DNA from: Rhizobium sp. TH135
GTDB taxonomy: Bacteria; Pseudomonadota; Alphaproteobacteria; Rhizobiales; Rhizobiaceae
Direction of reading: 5' to 3'
DNA: 64,000 nt
Assembly: GCF_002855515.1 (NCBI RefSeq)
Contig: NZ_PKRP01000008.1
Span: forward strand, 62,001 to 126,000
Part shown: positions 47,049 through 55,837 of the stretch, in pieces
Layout of the letters: every line of letters starts with the position of its first letter
Numbering within the stretch: position 1 is the stretch's first letter
Position numbers and translations under genes: made by a program
The notes under the pieces: generated by a model
What the model was told of the DNA's origin: nothing
Databases searched by the model: none
What the model saw: the letters and a program-made list of their open reading frames with translations, nothing else

Positions 47049-49133
47049 TCAGCCCTTCGGCTTGAAGGTTTTCTTCTTCGGACCAGCGGCTGCGCCGCGG
47101 TCTTCGAACTTGCCCTTCGGCTTGCCGGCGAAGGCTGGCTTGTCACCATTCGGCTTGCCGGACCAGTCGGGCTTGGCCGGCTTGTCCCAGGCGTTGGAAG
47201 CGGCCTTTGGCTTCTTCTTGAAAGCCGGCTTGTCGTCGCTCCAGTCGGTGCGTTTCGGCTTGGGCGCGTCGCCCCAGACGTCGGCATCCGTTACGGCCAT
47301 GGCATCGCGCGGACGGGCGGGCGCATCGTCCTTGCGGGCATAGGGCTTCTTGTCGCCGAACGGCTTCTTATCGCCAAAGGGCTTCTTTTCCCCGAAAGGC
47401 TTCTTGTCACCATAGGCTTTCTTTTCGCCGTAAGGCTTGCGATCGCCTTCTTCGCGCGGCGGGCGGGGTGCACGTTCCTTCGGCGGTGCGCCGAAGTCCG
47501 GCATGCCCGGCAGCTGGGCGAGCGTGATGCCGCGTTCCATGGCCTTGTTGGGGCCGAGCGCGCCGAGGAAGGTGTCGAGAGCGCTTGCGGCGATCTCGAC
47601 GAAGGTTTCCTCCGGCTGCATCTTGATGGCGCCGATCTCATTCTTGGTGATGTTGCCGTTGCGGCAGAGCATCGGGATCAGCCAGCGGGGCTCGGCGTTC
47701 TGACGGCGACCGACGGAGACGGAGAACCATACGCTGGCGCCAAAATCGCCGCGCGGCTTTGTCGCGGAATTGGAAGGGTTGGCGTAGTCAGGCTCCTTGC
47801 GGGCCTTGCCGGCTTCCAGGCTGACGGGGATCAGGTCTTCGGGTGCCGAGCGCTTGCCACGCTGCAGGCGCAGGAAGGCGGCGGCCACCTGTTCGGCGCC
47901 GTGAGTCGCGATCAGCGATGCGATCATCGGCGCTTCGTCTTCTGTGATCACTTCGGTCAGCGAGGGATCGCCCATCAGGCGTTCGTCGTCGCGGGCCTGA
48001 ACTTCGTCGGCAGAGGGCGGCAGCGCCCAGGTCGGGCGGACATTGGCGCCGCCCAGCAGGCGCTCGGCCTTGCGGCGGGCGCTGTTCGGAACGATCAGTG
48101 CCGAGACACCCTTGTTACCGGCGCGGCCCGTGCGGCCCGAACGGTGCAGCAGGGTTTCGGAATTGGTCGGAAGATCCGCATGGATGACCAGCTCAAGACC
48201 GGGAAGGTCGATGCCGCGGGCGGCAACGTCCGTGGCGATGCAAACCCGGGCGCGGCCGTCGCGCATGGCCTGCAGCGCGTGGGTGCGTTCGTTCTGCGAC
48301 AGTTCGCCGGAGAGGGCGACGACCGAGAAGCCGCGATTGTGCAGGCGGGATGTCAGGTGGTTGACCGCAGCGCGGGTCGAGCAGAACACGATCGCATTGC
48401 GGGCTTCGTAGTAGCGAAGCACGTTGATGATCGCGTTCTCGCGGTCGGGGTTCGCGACGGCAAGCGCGCGGTATTCGATGTCGACGTGCTGCTTCTGCTC
48501 GGACACAGTCTCGATGCGGCGTGCGTCGCGCTGGTAGCTCTTGGCAAGGTCGGCGATCGAACGCGGCACGGTTGCCGAGAACATCAGTGTGCGACGGTCT
48601 TCCGGCGATTCTTCGAGGATGAATTCGAGGTCTTCGCGGAAGCCGAGGTCGAGCATTTCGTCGGCTTCGTCGAGCACGACGACGCGCATCTGCGACAGGT
48701 CGAGCGCGCGGCGGGTGATGTGGTCACGCAGACGGCCCGGGGTGCCGACGATGATATGGGCGCCACGCTCCAGCGCACGGCGCTCGTTGCGGATGTCCAT
48801 GCCGCCGACGCAGGAGCCGATGATCGCGCCGGTCTCGGCATAGAGCCATTCCAGTTCGCGCATGACCTGCATGGCAAGTTCACGTGTCGGTGCAATTGCC
48901 AGCGCCAGCGGTGCGCCGGCGCGCTCGAAGCGACCGCCTTCCGGCAGCAGCGTCGGGGCCATGGCAAGGCCGAAGGCTACGGTCTTGCCGGAGCCGGTCT
49001 GGGCTGAGACGAGCGCATCGCGACCTTGAAGGTCAGGGTCGATCATCGCCTGCTGCACGGGGGTGAGGGTCTCGTACCCGCGCTTGCGCAAGGCCTCAGC
49101 GATCGCCGGGACGATGGCGTCAAAATCAGTCAT
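47049..49133 (-). CDS. DEAD-box RNA helicase with DbpA-type RNA-binding domain and repeat tail
   Basis: ATP-dependent RNA helicase of 694 residues, likely acting in ribosome assembly or RNA decay. Motifs: Q motif (TPVQQAMI), I QTGSGKT, Ia PTRELA, Ib TPGRL, II DEAD, III SAT, V ATDVAARGID, VI HRSGRTGR. A DbpA-like RNA-binding fold lies at about 465-545 (VWFSVSVGRRQNAEPRWLIP, then EIGAIKMQPEETFVEI). The C-terminal 130 residues are basic and low-complexity, with hexapeptide repeats of the type KKPFGD encoded by 18-base units. Resembles CsdA/DeaD. Monocistronic. Confidence 0.92.
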   Translation of the reverse strand: MTDFDAIVPAIAEALRKRGYETLTPVQQAMIDPDLQGRDALVSAQTGSGKTVAFGLAMAPTLLPEGGRFERAGAPLALAIAPTRELAMQVMRELEWLYAETGAIIGSCVGGMDIRNERRALERGAHIIVGTPGRLRDHITRRALDLSQMRVVVLDEADEMLDLGFREDLEFILEESPEDRRTLMFSATVPRSIADLAKSYQRDARRIETVSEQKQHVDIEYRALAVANPDRENAIINVLRYYEARNAIVFCSTRAAVNHLTSRLHNRGFSVVALSGELSQNERTHALQAMRDGRARVCIATDVAARGIDLPGLELVIHADLPTNSETLLHRSGRTGRAGNKGVSALIVPNSARRKAERLLGGANVRPTWALPPSADEVQARDDERLMGDPSLTEVITEDEAPMIASLIATHGAEQVAAAFLRLQRGKRSAPEDLIPVSLEAGKARKEPDYANPSNSATKPRGDFGASVWFSVSVGRRQNAEPRWLIPMLCRNGNITKNEIGAIKMQPEETFVEIAASALDTFLGALGPNKAMERGITLAQLPGMPDFGAPPKERAPRPPREEGDRKPYGEKKAYGDKKPFGEKKPFGDKKPFGDKKPYARKDDAPARPRDAMAVTDADVWGDAPKPKRTDWSDDKPAFKKKPKAASNAWDKPAKPDWSGKPNGDKPAFAGKPKGKFEDRGAAAGPKKKTFKPKG
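47344..47447. repeat. 18-base tandem repeats encoding the helicase tail
   Basis: Five to six diverged units beginning GGCTTCTT (47344, 47362, 47380, 47398, then 47416 and 47434), each encoding one six-residue unit like KKPFGD or KKAYGD. Period exactly 18, so copy-number change would keep the frame. Confidence 0.8.
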
Positions 49134-49325
49134 GAATTGGTCTTTCGAATGTGATGGATGATGCGGGCCAAAGCGCCGCGCCCGCCGATTGCGGGTATGT
49201 TGGCGCTGTTCCTACTCGCACAGACCCGGAAAGTCGAGGGGGAGGCGTGGAAAAGGCGTCTTATGGTGAAGGCGGGTGCAAGCCGATGCCTTGCCCGAAT
49301 CCCGCCCGACGCCTAAGGAATTGCC

Positions 49326-49964
49326 ATGTCTATCTCCGATTTCTCCGGCAAGACGATTGCCATCGACTTCGAAACCGCGACCGAAGCACGGGCCAGTGCC
49401 TGCTCGATCGGTCTTGCCTTCATCGAGAATGGGCGCGTGGTCCGGATCGAGGAGCGCCTGATCCGGCCGCCGGACAACCGCTATTCTCCCTTCAATATCG
49501 CCATTCACGGCATTCGTCCCGAACATACGGCGCATGCGCCCGACTTCGCGGATGTCATGGCCGAATTTGCGGGTGAATTCGAAGGCGCGCGGATGATCGC
49601 GCATAATGCTTCGTTCGATTTTTCCGTGCTGCGGGCCTGCCTTGACCTTGTCGGGCTGGAATATCCCGAGCTTTCCTATTTGTGCAGCGTCAAGCTCGCC
49701 CAGCGTCACTGGCCGGATTTGGGTTCGCACCGCCTAAACGTTCTCGCGGCACATCTGGGGCTGACTTTTGCGCATCACAATGCGGCGGAAGATGCGCGGA
49801 TCTGCGCCGAGGCCTGCCTTGCCATGGCGGTGGAAGCGGAGGCTCTGGATTGCTTCGATCTGGCTTTGAAGCTCGGACTGAATGTCGGGCGTCTCAACCG
49901 GCGCGGCTATGAACCCTGCTCGTTTGCGCGGAAGCCGCGCCGCGTCGCCTCCTTGCAAGCCTGA
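49326..49964 (+). CDS. DnaQ-like 3'-5' exonuclease
   Basis: DEDD-family exonuclease of 212 residues. Exo I: AIDFETATE (Asp and Glu); Exo II: HNASFDFSVL; Exo III: HHNAAEDARICAEACL, the DEDDh type with His five before Asp. It resembles the epsilon proofreading domain but has no polymerase-binding tail, so it is a stand-alone nuclease. Start ATG at 49326, near AAGGAATTGCC. It is divergent from the helicase gene across 192 bases. Confidence 0.85.
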   Translation: MSISDFSGKTIAIDFETATEARASACSIGLAFIENGRVVRIEERLIRPPDNRYSPFNIAIHGIRPEHTAHAPDFADVMAEFAGEFEGARMIAHNASFDFSVLRACLDLVGLEYPELSYLCSVKLAQRHWPDLGSHRLNVLAAHLGLTFAHHNAAEDARICAEACLAMAVEAEALDCFDLALKLGLNVGRLNRRGYEPCSFARKPRRVASLQA

Positions 49965-50010
49965 TGCGGCACCTTATGTTTGGGGGACAGTTCACAAAGG
50001 AGTGAAGAAT

Positions 50011-50499
50011 ATGTCCTTCAAGCACGTCCTCGCCGCCGCCACGCTGACAGTCGTGGCCGCTGTTCCTGTCGCGGCCGAGGTTGTCGGCAAGGTCGGGGTG
50101 GACTGGGTCGGCAACGATATCGTCATCGAGGCGATGACAGATCCCGCCGTCAAGGGCGTCACATGCCATGTCACCTATTTCGACCGCTCGATCATCGATC
50201 GTCTATCGAAGGGGAACTGGTTCGAAGACCCTTCCAACAATTCGATCGCCTGCAGGCAGACCGGGCCGATCGAGATCGGCGACATCGAGCTTTCGGAAGA
50301 GGGCGAGGAAGTCTTCCGCGAAGGTCTCTCGATCATCTGGAAGTCGCTGGTCGTGAACAGAATCTACGACAAGGAAAACGACACGCTGATCTATCTGGCG
50401 CATTCGCGCCAGGTCGTGGAGGGGTCTGCCAAAATGGCGATCTCGACCGTGCCGTTGTTCAATCAGAATGTCGTGTGGACGGCGGGCAAACCGCAGTAA
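50011..50499 (+). CDS. creA: CreA-family periplasmic protein
   Basis: 162 residues from the ATG at 50011 with AAGGAG 8 bases upstream. A signal peptide (FKHVLAAATLTVVAAVPVAA) is followed by VVGKVGVDWVGNDIVIEA, PAVKGVTCHVTYF, FEDPSNNSIACRQTGPI and KSLVVNRIYDKENDTLIYLA, all characteristic of CreA. The two Cys residues could form a disulfide in the periplasm. The biochemical function of CreA is unknown despite wide conservation. A hairpin terminator follows. Confidence 0.87.
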   Translation: MSFKHVLAAATLTVVAAVPVAAEVVGKVGVDWVGNDIVIEAMTDPAVKGVTCHVTYFDRSIIDRLSKGNWFEDPSNNSIACRQTGPIEIGDIELSEEGEEVFREGLSIIWKSLVVNRIYDKENDTLIYLAHSRQVVEGSAKMAISTVPLFNQNVVWTAGKPQ

Positions 50500-50516
50500 C
50501 GGACCAGTTTAGGGTG

Positions 50517-50557
50517 GATCGGCGTCGCTACTCATTCGTGTGACGCCGATCACTTTT
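50517..50557 (+). terminator. Terminator after creA
   Basis: Perfect 10-base stem GATCGGCGTC (50517-50526) with GACGCCGATC (50542-50551), 15-base loop, then ACTTTTC. Confidence 0.65.
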
Positions 50558-50647
50558 CGAAGCGCGTTAGCTCCTCCATTCATGCCAGGCCGGTGTCGCG
50601 TCACCCCCATTTCGCAGCCGGCCGGAGCGGAACCTGTTCTCCACTCC

Positions 50648-50685
50648 AAACAAAGACGCCCTGGAACCTTTCGGATCCAGGGCGT
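50648..50685 (-). terminator. Terminator of the secreted 120-residue protein gene
   Basis: Perfect 10-base stem ACGCCCTGGA (50656-50665) with TCCAGGGCGT (50676-50685); on the minus strand it runs into CTTTGTTTGG. It begins 23 bases after the stop of that gene. Confidence 0.75.
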
Positions 50686-50708
50686 TCTCAGACGTCTCGC
50701 GAGAGAGC

Positions 50709-51071
50709 TTACTTGACGTAGACGATCTTGCCGCCGTTGGCAGCGGTCTCGACGTCGATCACGTTCATGGTTTCAATGCTATCGGCCTGGAGAGCGGCCA
50801 TGATAGCCGGGTCAGCGGCGACTTCAGCCTGGGCTTCTGTCATAGCAGCCTGGTCGTTTGCCATCTGCTCAAGGCGGGTGTGCTCCTGGCGACCCTGGTC
50901 GTTGTCGAGGCTGTCGAGACGGATGATGCTCACGCCTTCAGTCGCCATCGTTGTGGAATTCGTGGTGGTCGTGGAATCGACCATCGGGGCAGTTGTCTGG
51001 GCAAGGGCAACGCCCGAAACGGAGGCGATGGACATGGCACCGGCGAGCGCAAGCTTTACTGCAGAATTCAT
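50709..51071 (-). CDS. Small secreted protein of unknown function
   Basis: 120 residues: signal peptide (KLALAGAMSIASVSGVALA, cleaved before QTTAP), a Thr/Ser-rich stretch (VDSTTTTNSTTMA), then an acidic, mostly helical segment (RLDSLDNDQGRQEHTRLEQ and MANDQAAMTEAQAEVAADPA). The end is NGGKIVYVK. I do not recognise a family. The ATG has AAGGAG 7 bases upstream. It is preceded by a very AT-rich region (51165-51215) and followed by a strong terminator, so it is a well-delimited single gene, probably well expressed. A periplasmic or exported role is inferred from the signal only. Confidence 0.72.
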   Translation of the reverse strand: MNSAVKLALAGAMSIASVSGVALAQTTAPMVDSTTTTNSTTMATEGVSIIRLDSLDNDQGRQEHTRLEQMANDQAAMTEAQAEVAADPAIMAALQADSIETMNVIDVETAANGGKIVYVK

Positions 51072-51262
51072 GGTCTTTCTCCTTGGTTTCTTTTCAGAAT
51101 TTTCTGCTTCGTGGGAAGCTGACAGAAGAACGCAGGACCATGACTAGGGTTCCAGCAGGCGCTAAAATTATTTATAATTTATAACCAATATTCGTCTTAG
51201 CTTTATACAACGAAAAAGCACGCCATCGGTGAAGCCGATCGCGTTCGGTAGTCAACGAAAGA

Positions 51263-51292
51263 AAAAATGCCCCGCAGCTGCGGAGCATTTTC
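51263..51292 (-). terminator. Terminator of the mcp-cheW operon
   Basis: Palindromic hairpin AATGC-(C/T)-CCGCAG/CTGCGG-GCATT centred at 51278, with TTTTTTC on its minus-strand exit. It lies just beyond the cheW stop. Confidence 0.85.
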
Positions 51293-51310
51293 CTGGGAAG
51301 GTATGTAGGC

Positions 51311-51775
51311 TTAGGCGGCTTGGGCCAGTTCGTCGGCAATCACGGTGTCGAGGTTGAGGAAGCAGACCATCGACTTTTCGAGCGCGACGATGCCACGGCA
51401 GAAGGCGCGCTGTGCTTCCGGAATGATTTCCGGTGCCGGCTGGAGGTCTTCGCTCTTGATCGTCATCATGTCGGAGACCTGTTCGACCAGAAGGCCAACC
51501 AGCTTGCCGGCGATGTCGGTGACGATGATGGCGGCGCGCTCCGACGGTTCCGTCATCTTCATGCCGAGGCGGCAGGCCATGTCGATAACCGGTATAACGG
51601 CGCCACGCAGGTTTATCAGACCCAGAACGTAAGGCGGGGTATGCGGCATCGGGGTCACCGGTGCCCAACCGCGGATTTCGCGGATGGCCATGATGTCGAT
51701 GCAGAATTCCTGGTCGCCGAGGTGGAAGGATACGATTTCCAGATAGGCGCCCGACTGTTTGATGGCATTACTCAT
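51311..51775 (-). CDS. cheW: Chemotaxis coupling protein CheW
   Basis: Scaffold linking receptors to the kinase CheA at the cytoplasmic face. 154 residues: LEIVSFHLGDQEFCIDIMAIREI, then PVTPMPHTPPYVLGLINLRGAVIPVID, then AIIVTDIAGKLVGLLVEQVSDMM, all standard CheW strands. It starts 2 bases after the mcp stop and is co-transcribed with it. No cheA, cheY, cheR or cheB is present nearby, so the pair must work with components encoded elsewhere. Confidence 0.95.
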   Translation of the reverse strand: MSNAIKQSGAYLEIVSFHLGDQEFCIDIMAIREIRGWAPVTPMPHTPPYVLGLINLRGAVIPVIDMACRLGMKMTEPSERAAIIVTDIAGKLVGLLVEQVSDMMTIKSEDLQPAPEIIPEAQRAFCRGIVALEKSMVCFLNLDTVIADELAQAA

Positions 51776-51777
51776 GT

Positions 51778-53745
51778 TCAGAACTCTTCCCAGTGTTCCT
51801 GCGCCGCGGCAGCAGGAGCTGTTGCCGAAGCAGTACGGTTGAACGATCCCGCAACCCTGTTCATCAGAGCCCGTGCGGGAGACGGTTTCTGAGGGGAGGC
51901 GGCCCGGGCCGGCTCCTGATGTTGATCATGAGCAGTCTCGTTCAAGTTCACCTTGAACTGTCCGACAAGCCGCGAAAGATTTTCCGCGTCGCTTGCCAGC
52001 GTATGGCTTGCCGCATTGGTCTGCTCCACCATGGCGGCGTTCTGTTGCGTGACCTGGTCCATCTGTCCGACGGCCGAATTGATCTCACTCAGTCCGACTG
52101 ATTGTTCTCTCGCGCTGGTAACGATTGCCTTAACGTGCTCGTTAATTCGTAAAACATCTTCGCCGATGCGGTGCAGCGCCTGTCCGGTCGCCGTGACCAG
52201 TTCGACGCCAGAGCGCACTTCGTCGTTGGATCGGGTGACCAGGGTCTTGATATCGCGTGCCGCGTCAGCAGCCCGTCCGGCAAGCGCGCGCACTTCCTGT
52301 GCCACGACTGCGAAGCCCTTGCCGGCTTCACCGGCGCGCGCTGCTTCCACACCGGCATTGAGCGCGAGAAGGTTGGTCTGGAAGGCGATCTCGTCGATCA
52401 CGTTGATGATCTTGCCGATTTCGTCGGTCGCGTCTTCTATCCGGTTCATGGCTGACATTGCGTCGTTGACCACGGCGCCCGACTTCTCGGCATAGACCTT
52501 GGCATTGTCGACCATATGGCTCGCTTCTTCAGCACGGTCGGTGGCGGTCTTCACGGTTTCGGTAATCTCGGAAAGAGCGGCCGAGGTCTCTTCGAGAGAC
52601 GCAGCCTGCTGTTCGGTGCGGCGTGCCAGGTCGTCTGCGGCGCTGCGCATCTGCTGGCTGTTGGCATAGATCGAGCTGCTGTTGGTGGCGATCTCGGTCA
52701 TGACCCGCTTGAGGTTGGTCGCAACCTCGTTGAAGTCGGTCCGGAGCCGCTCAAGATCAGCAGGGAAGGGGCCGGTGATGGCGGCGCAGAGATCTCCCTT
52801 GGACAGGCGTGTGAGCCCTTCACCGAGCGCATCGACGGCCAGTTTCAAGGCGCGCGTGTCAGCCTCCATGGTTGCCGTGCGGGTTTCGCGCTCCGTTTCA
52901 TTCTGTTCGCGCTGGATTTTGCTGCTCTCTTCAAGTTCGCGCTTTTCAATCGCGGCCTTGCGGAAGAGCTCGGCTGAGTGGGCCATGCCCCCTATTTCAT
53001 CGCGCCGATCGGTGCCCTCGACCTGCGAATCGTAATCGCCCTCGGTGATTCGCTTCATGCTGTTGCGGACGAGGTGGATGCCGTTGGCGATCGAGTTGCC
53101 GTGCACGAGCTGGAGAAGGATGACGGTAATGAAGGCAAGGCTGCCCAGACCGAGCTGGAAGGTCAGCGCCTGGTCGCTTCGGTTGGTCGCCTCATTGACG
53201 TAGTCTTCGACGAGGTTGCCACCAAGGGCCGAGAGATTGTTGAGCACGCCCGCAAGTCGCTCGCCGGCGCCGTCGATCGCATCGTCAATTGCGGCATAAT
53301 CTTCTTCCGGAGCTCCCGTCTCGACCATCCGCTTCAGGTCGACCTGGATGGCGTTGACGACGATCTTCAGGTCCGCCTCGTAGGTGCTGACCTCTCCCGG
53401 AACACCGGCCTCGTCCGCAACCAGCTTGAGAACGGGTATGCCATCGGTCAACAGCGCTACAGCCGCGCCGATGATTTCGACACGCTCCTCCTGGATCTTG
53501 CCTTCGCCGCGATCGATGATCGTGTCCATGGCGGCCAGCACCATATTGGCATTGGCGAGCCGCATCTCGTTAATGCGTTCGACGTCATTCTTGATTTCGA
53601 TGGAGTCCTGGATCGCGGTCGATATCCGCGCATTCTGGTACCAGCCGATGGCGAGCATCGAGCCTATGCCGATCACTGCTGCGGCCCCAAGCGTCATGAG
53701 ACGCTGTTTGACCGACAGGTCTCTACCCGTGATGAGATTGAACAT
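51778..53745 (-). CDS. Methyl-accepting chemotaxis protein with C-terminal tether motif
   Basis: 655 residues from the ATG at 53745 (GGGGAG 5 bases upstream). Membrane helix 1 is LMTLGAAAVIGIGSMLAIGWY (in part), followed by a helical periplasmic domain of about 150 residues with no recognised ligand fold, helix 2 (LGSLAFITVILLQLVHG), and HAMP (NSMKRITEGDYDSQV). The signalling domain has the hairpin tip EIAFQTNLLALNAGVEAARAGE (in parts), identical in type to well-studied MCPs. The last five residues, HWEEF after E, resemble the NWETF tether that binds CheR/CheB. Ligand unknown. Operon with cheW. Confidence 0.93.
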   Translation of the reverse strand: MFNLITGRDLSVKQRLMTLGAAAVIGIGSMLAIGWYQNARISTAIQDSIEIKNDVERINEMRLANANMVLAAMDTIIDRGEGKIQEERVEIIGAAVALLTDGIPVLKLVADEAGVPGEVSTYEADLKIVVNAIQVDLKRMVETGAPEEDYAAIDDAIDGAGERLAGVLNNLSALGGNLVEDYVNEATNRSDQALTFQLGLGSLAFITVILLQLVHGNSIANGIHLVRNSMKRITEGDYDSQVEGTDRRDEIGGMAHSAELFRKAAIEKRELEESSKIQREQNETERETRTATMEADTRALKLAVDALGEGLTRLSKGDLCAAITGPFPADLERLRTDFNEVATNLKRVMTEIATNSSSIYANSQQMRSAADDLARRTEQQAASLEETSAALSEITETVKTATDRAEEASHMVDNAKVYAEKSGAVVNDAMSAMNRIEDATDEIGKIINVIDEIAFQTNLLALNAGVEAARAGEAGKGFAVVAQEVRALAGRAADAARDIKTLVTRSNDEVRSGVELVTATGQALHRIGEDVLRINEHVKAIVTSAREQSVGLSEINSAVGQMDQVTQQNAAMVEQTNAASHTLASDAENLSRLVGQFKVNLNETAHDQHQEPARAASPQKPSPARALMNRVAGSFNRTASATAPAAAAQEHWEEF

Positions 53746-53939
53746 GTAACTCCCCAGCCTCGATCCCGACGGCCCCTGCACGCCGGTGACGTGTCATGCG
53801 CAATCCGGGGAGGAGTAATCCCGGTGGACAGTCATGTCCGCTTGGCCTCGTTGGCCAGAACGCTCACGCAGAATCTCTAATATTAGTTAATCTAAAACTA
53901 ACTGCGGCGATTTGCACCGCAATCTGTGCTTGTCTTTCG

Positions 53940-54728
53940 TCAAGAGGCTGTAATTGCCCGACGATATAGGTGCCAAGTGGCGTGCCCGGCGACGGCCAAA
54001 ACCACAAGTAGGCCGAGAAATAGGGGAATCAGCGCGGCAATCGCGAGCGCTGCCACGACCAGTCCAAATGCCAGCATGGGGGCCGGGTTTTCGATCACTG
54101 TGCGCATGCTGGTCAGCATCGCGGTGACGAAATCGACGTCGTGATCGAGGAGCAGCGGCATGGAGATGACGGTGGCGGTGAAGAGGATCATGGCGAGCAC
54201 CGCACCGACGACTGTCCCGATGGCGAGGAAGAGGAGCCCTTGCGGTGTCGTCAGCACGACATTGGCGAAGGCATCGAGGGTTGCCGGTATGCGAAAGCCC
54301 AGGAAGAGCGCCATCAGCAGCCGGATCTGGTAGATCCAGATCCAGAAGATGAACAGCACGACGAAGGCCATCCAGGAGAGCTGTCGTTCGCGCTGGCGGA
54401 AGACCTCGGCCAGGATTGCCTTCCAACCGACGGCTTCGCCGCGCTGGTTCCGGCGGCTGATCTCGTAAAGGCCGACGGCGATGAAGGGGCCGATCAAGGG
54501 AAAACCGATGGCGACGGGAATGATCATCCAAGGCAAGTGATAATAGGTCAGCATGACCGCGATGAAGATGCCGCCCACAGCGTAGATTGCGCCGAAGAAC
54601 AGGCCGAAGGCCGGGTAGGTGCGGAAGTCGCGCCAGCCGTCTGCAAAGGCGGCACGCACGTCCTGCATGCTCAGTGGATTGATCTGCAGTTTCGGCAGTG
54701 AGCCGCGATCGAGTGCCTGCTGTTCCAT
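53940..54728 (-). CDS. DUF2189-type integral membrane protein
   Basis: 262 residues from the ATG at 54728 (GGGAGGGACCA directly upstream). About six membrane helices: FGLFFGAIYAVGGIFIAVML, PWMIIPVAIGFPLIGPFIAV, MAFVVLFIFWIWIYQI, LLFLAIGTVVGAVLAMILF, and a final pair near the C-terminus. The cytoplasmic N-terminal LSMQDVRAAFADGWRDFRTYP and the GLYEISRRNQRGE loop are typical of the family. HDVDFVTAMLTSMRTVIENP is a conserved-looking loop before the last helices. Function unknown. Confidence 0.8.
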   Translation of the reverse strand: MEQQALDRGSLPKLQINPLSMQDVRAAFADGWRDFRTYPAFGLFFGAIYAVGGIFIAVMLTYYHLPWMIIPVAIGFPLIGPFIAVGLYEISRRNQRGEAVGWKAILAEVFRQRERQLSWMAFVVLFIFWIWIYQIRLLMALFLGFRIPATLDAFANVVLTTPQGLLFLAIGTVVGAVLAMILFTATVISMPLLLDHDVDFVTAMLTSMRTVIENPAPMLAFGLVVAALAIAALIPLFLGLLVVLAVAGHATWHLYRRAITAS

Positions 54729-54866
54729 TGGTCCCTCCCAAGACGCCTGGTCCTTGCGACAATCTGTCAGCAAATCATGATTCTCTTCCTTGATATCCGT
54801 CAAGTCGTCGTGGCTGCGCTGCGATTCTCCCGTTTCATCCTGAACAAACTGCGGTAAGATGCGGTC

Positions 54867-55022
54867 ATGTCGGATCTCGCGCGCTCACAAAAGTGGTTGC
54901 CATACACGGCCCTGTTTCTCGCAGGGGCAGTGTTCACTCTGGCCGTCTTTCTCGGCTGGATGCGCTTCGGTGGTGAGATCTTCCTCACGCTCATCGAAAG
55001 CGGTCTGGCCTATTGCTTCTGA
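54867..55022 (+). CDS. Predicted 51-residue membrane protein
   Basis: Short frame with ATG at 54867 and stop at 55022. The protein begins MSDLARSQKWLPY and has a hydrophobic helix TALFLAGAVFTLAVFLGW. It ends with an amphipathic segment (GGEIFLTLIESGLAYCF). Codon use looks like its neighbours and the reading frame fills most of the gap between DUF2189 and the SCO gene. The ribosome site is weak (GGTAAG further upstream). I do not recognise a family. It may be a small inner-membrane component; whether it relates to the SCO/copper gene downstream is not known. Confidence 0.5.
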   Translation: MSDLARSQKWLPYTALFLAGAVFTLAVFLGWMRFGGEIFLTLIESGLAYCF

Positions 55023-55150
55023 GTGCAGCGCTTGCCGCGGACCGTGACAAATCGGCGCTCATTGCTCCTTCCACACCGAGTTGAATTGCGTTCCCCAGTC
55101 GGTAGGTTTATCCGGCTTGGCAATGAATTTGGATGCAAGGGATTGCCAGC

Positions 55151-55750
55151 ATGAAAACAGTCAGGGTCATCTTGTGGGCGGCAGTGGTCGTCATGGCGGG
55201 CGTTCTTGGCTGGCTGACATATCAGGTGACGCAGTCGGAGCAGACGATTGCGGAAGCGCCATTCGGCGTGCCATTTCAGCTTGTCGACCAGAACGGCCAG
55301 CCGATTACCGAGCAGGCCTTCCGGGGTAAGCCGACTGCGCTCTTCTTCGGCTTTACCCATTGCCCGGAGGTCTGCCCGACGACACTCTTCGAGCTCGACG
55401 GCTGGCTGAAGACGGTTGACCCCGAGGCAAAGGGGCTGCAGGCCTATTTCGTGACGGTGGATCCAGAGCGGGATACCCCGGAGATCCTCGGGCGTTACAT
55501 CTCCAACGTGACCGACCGCGTGAAGGGTATCGCTGGCGAGCCGGCAAAGATCGCCGACGTCGTGAAGGGCTTCCGCGTTTACGCGAAGAAGGTGCCGCTC
55601 GACGAAGCCAAGCCCGATGGCGACTACACCATGGATCACACAGCGTCCGTCTTCCTGCTCGATGCAGAAGGCCGCTTCAAGGGGACGATTGCCTATGGCG
55701 AGAACCCAGACACGGCGATCAAGAAGCTTGAAAACCTGATGAAGGGCTGA
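55151..55750 (+). CDS. SCO1/SenC-family copper chaperone
   Basis: Membrane-anchored periplasmic thioredoxin-fold protein that delivers copper to cytochrome oxidase CuA or protects against oxidation. 199 residues from the ATG at 55151 with AAGGGA upstream. An N-terminal helix (ILWAAVVVMAGVLGWLTYQV) serves as anchor. The CxxxC is in GFTHCPEVCPTTLFEL and the third copper ligand His is in TMDHTASVFLLD. VTVDPERDTPEIL is typical. No cytochrome oxidase gene is in the window. Confidence 0.9.
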   Translation: MKTVRVILWAAVVVMAGVLGWLTYQVTQSEQTIAEAPFGVPFQLVDQNGQPITEQAFRGKPTALFFGFTHCPEVCPTTLFELDGWLKTVDPEAKGLQAYFVTVDPERDTPEILGRYISNVTDRVKGIAGEPAKIADVVKGFRVYAKKVPLDEAKPDGDYTMDHTASVFLLDAEGRFKGTIAYGENPDTAIKKLENLMKG

Positions 55751-55837
55751 GGTCGAGACCTTCGCCGGAGGTTGCCATGGCGCCGTTTGCGTTGTACCGC
55801 AACGCCTGACTGCCCAGACCTTCGAGGAAGACCGATC

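Noticed and set aside
47344..47447. Possible CRISPR array
   Set aside because: The 18-base units are adjacent without spacers and encode in-frame hexapeptides of the helicase tail.
46797..49007. 736-codon frame opposite the DEAD-box helicase
   Set aside because: The minus strand shows every helicase motif; the plus-strand frame is its mirror.
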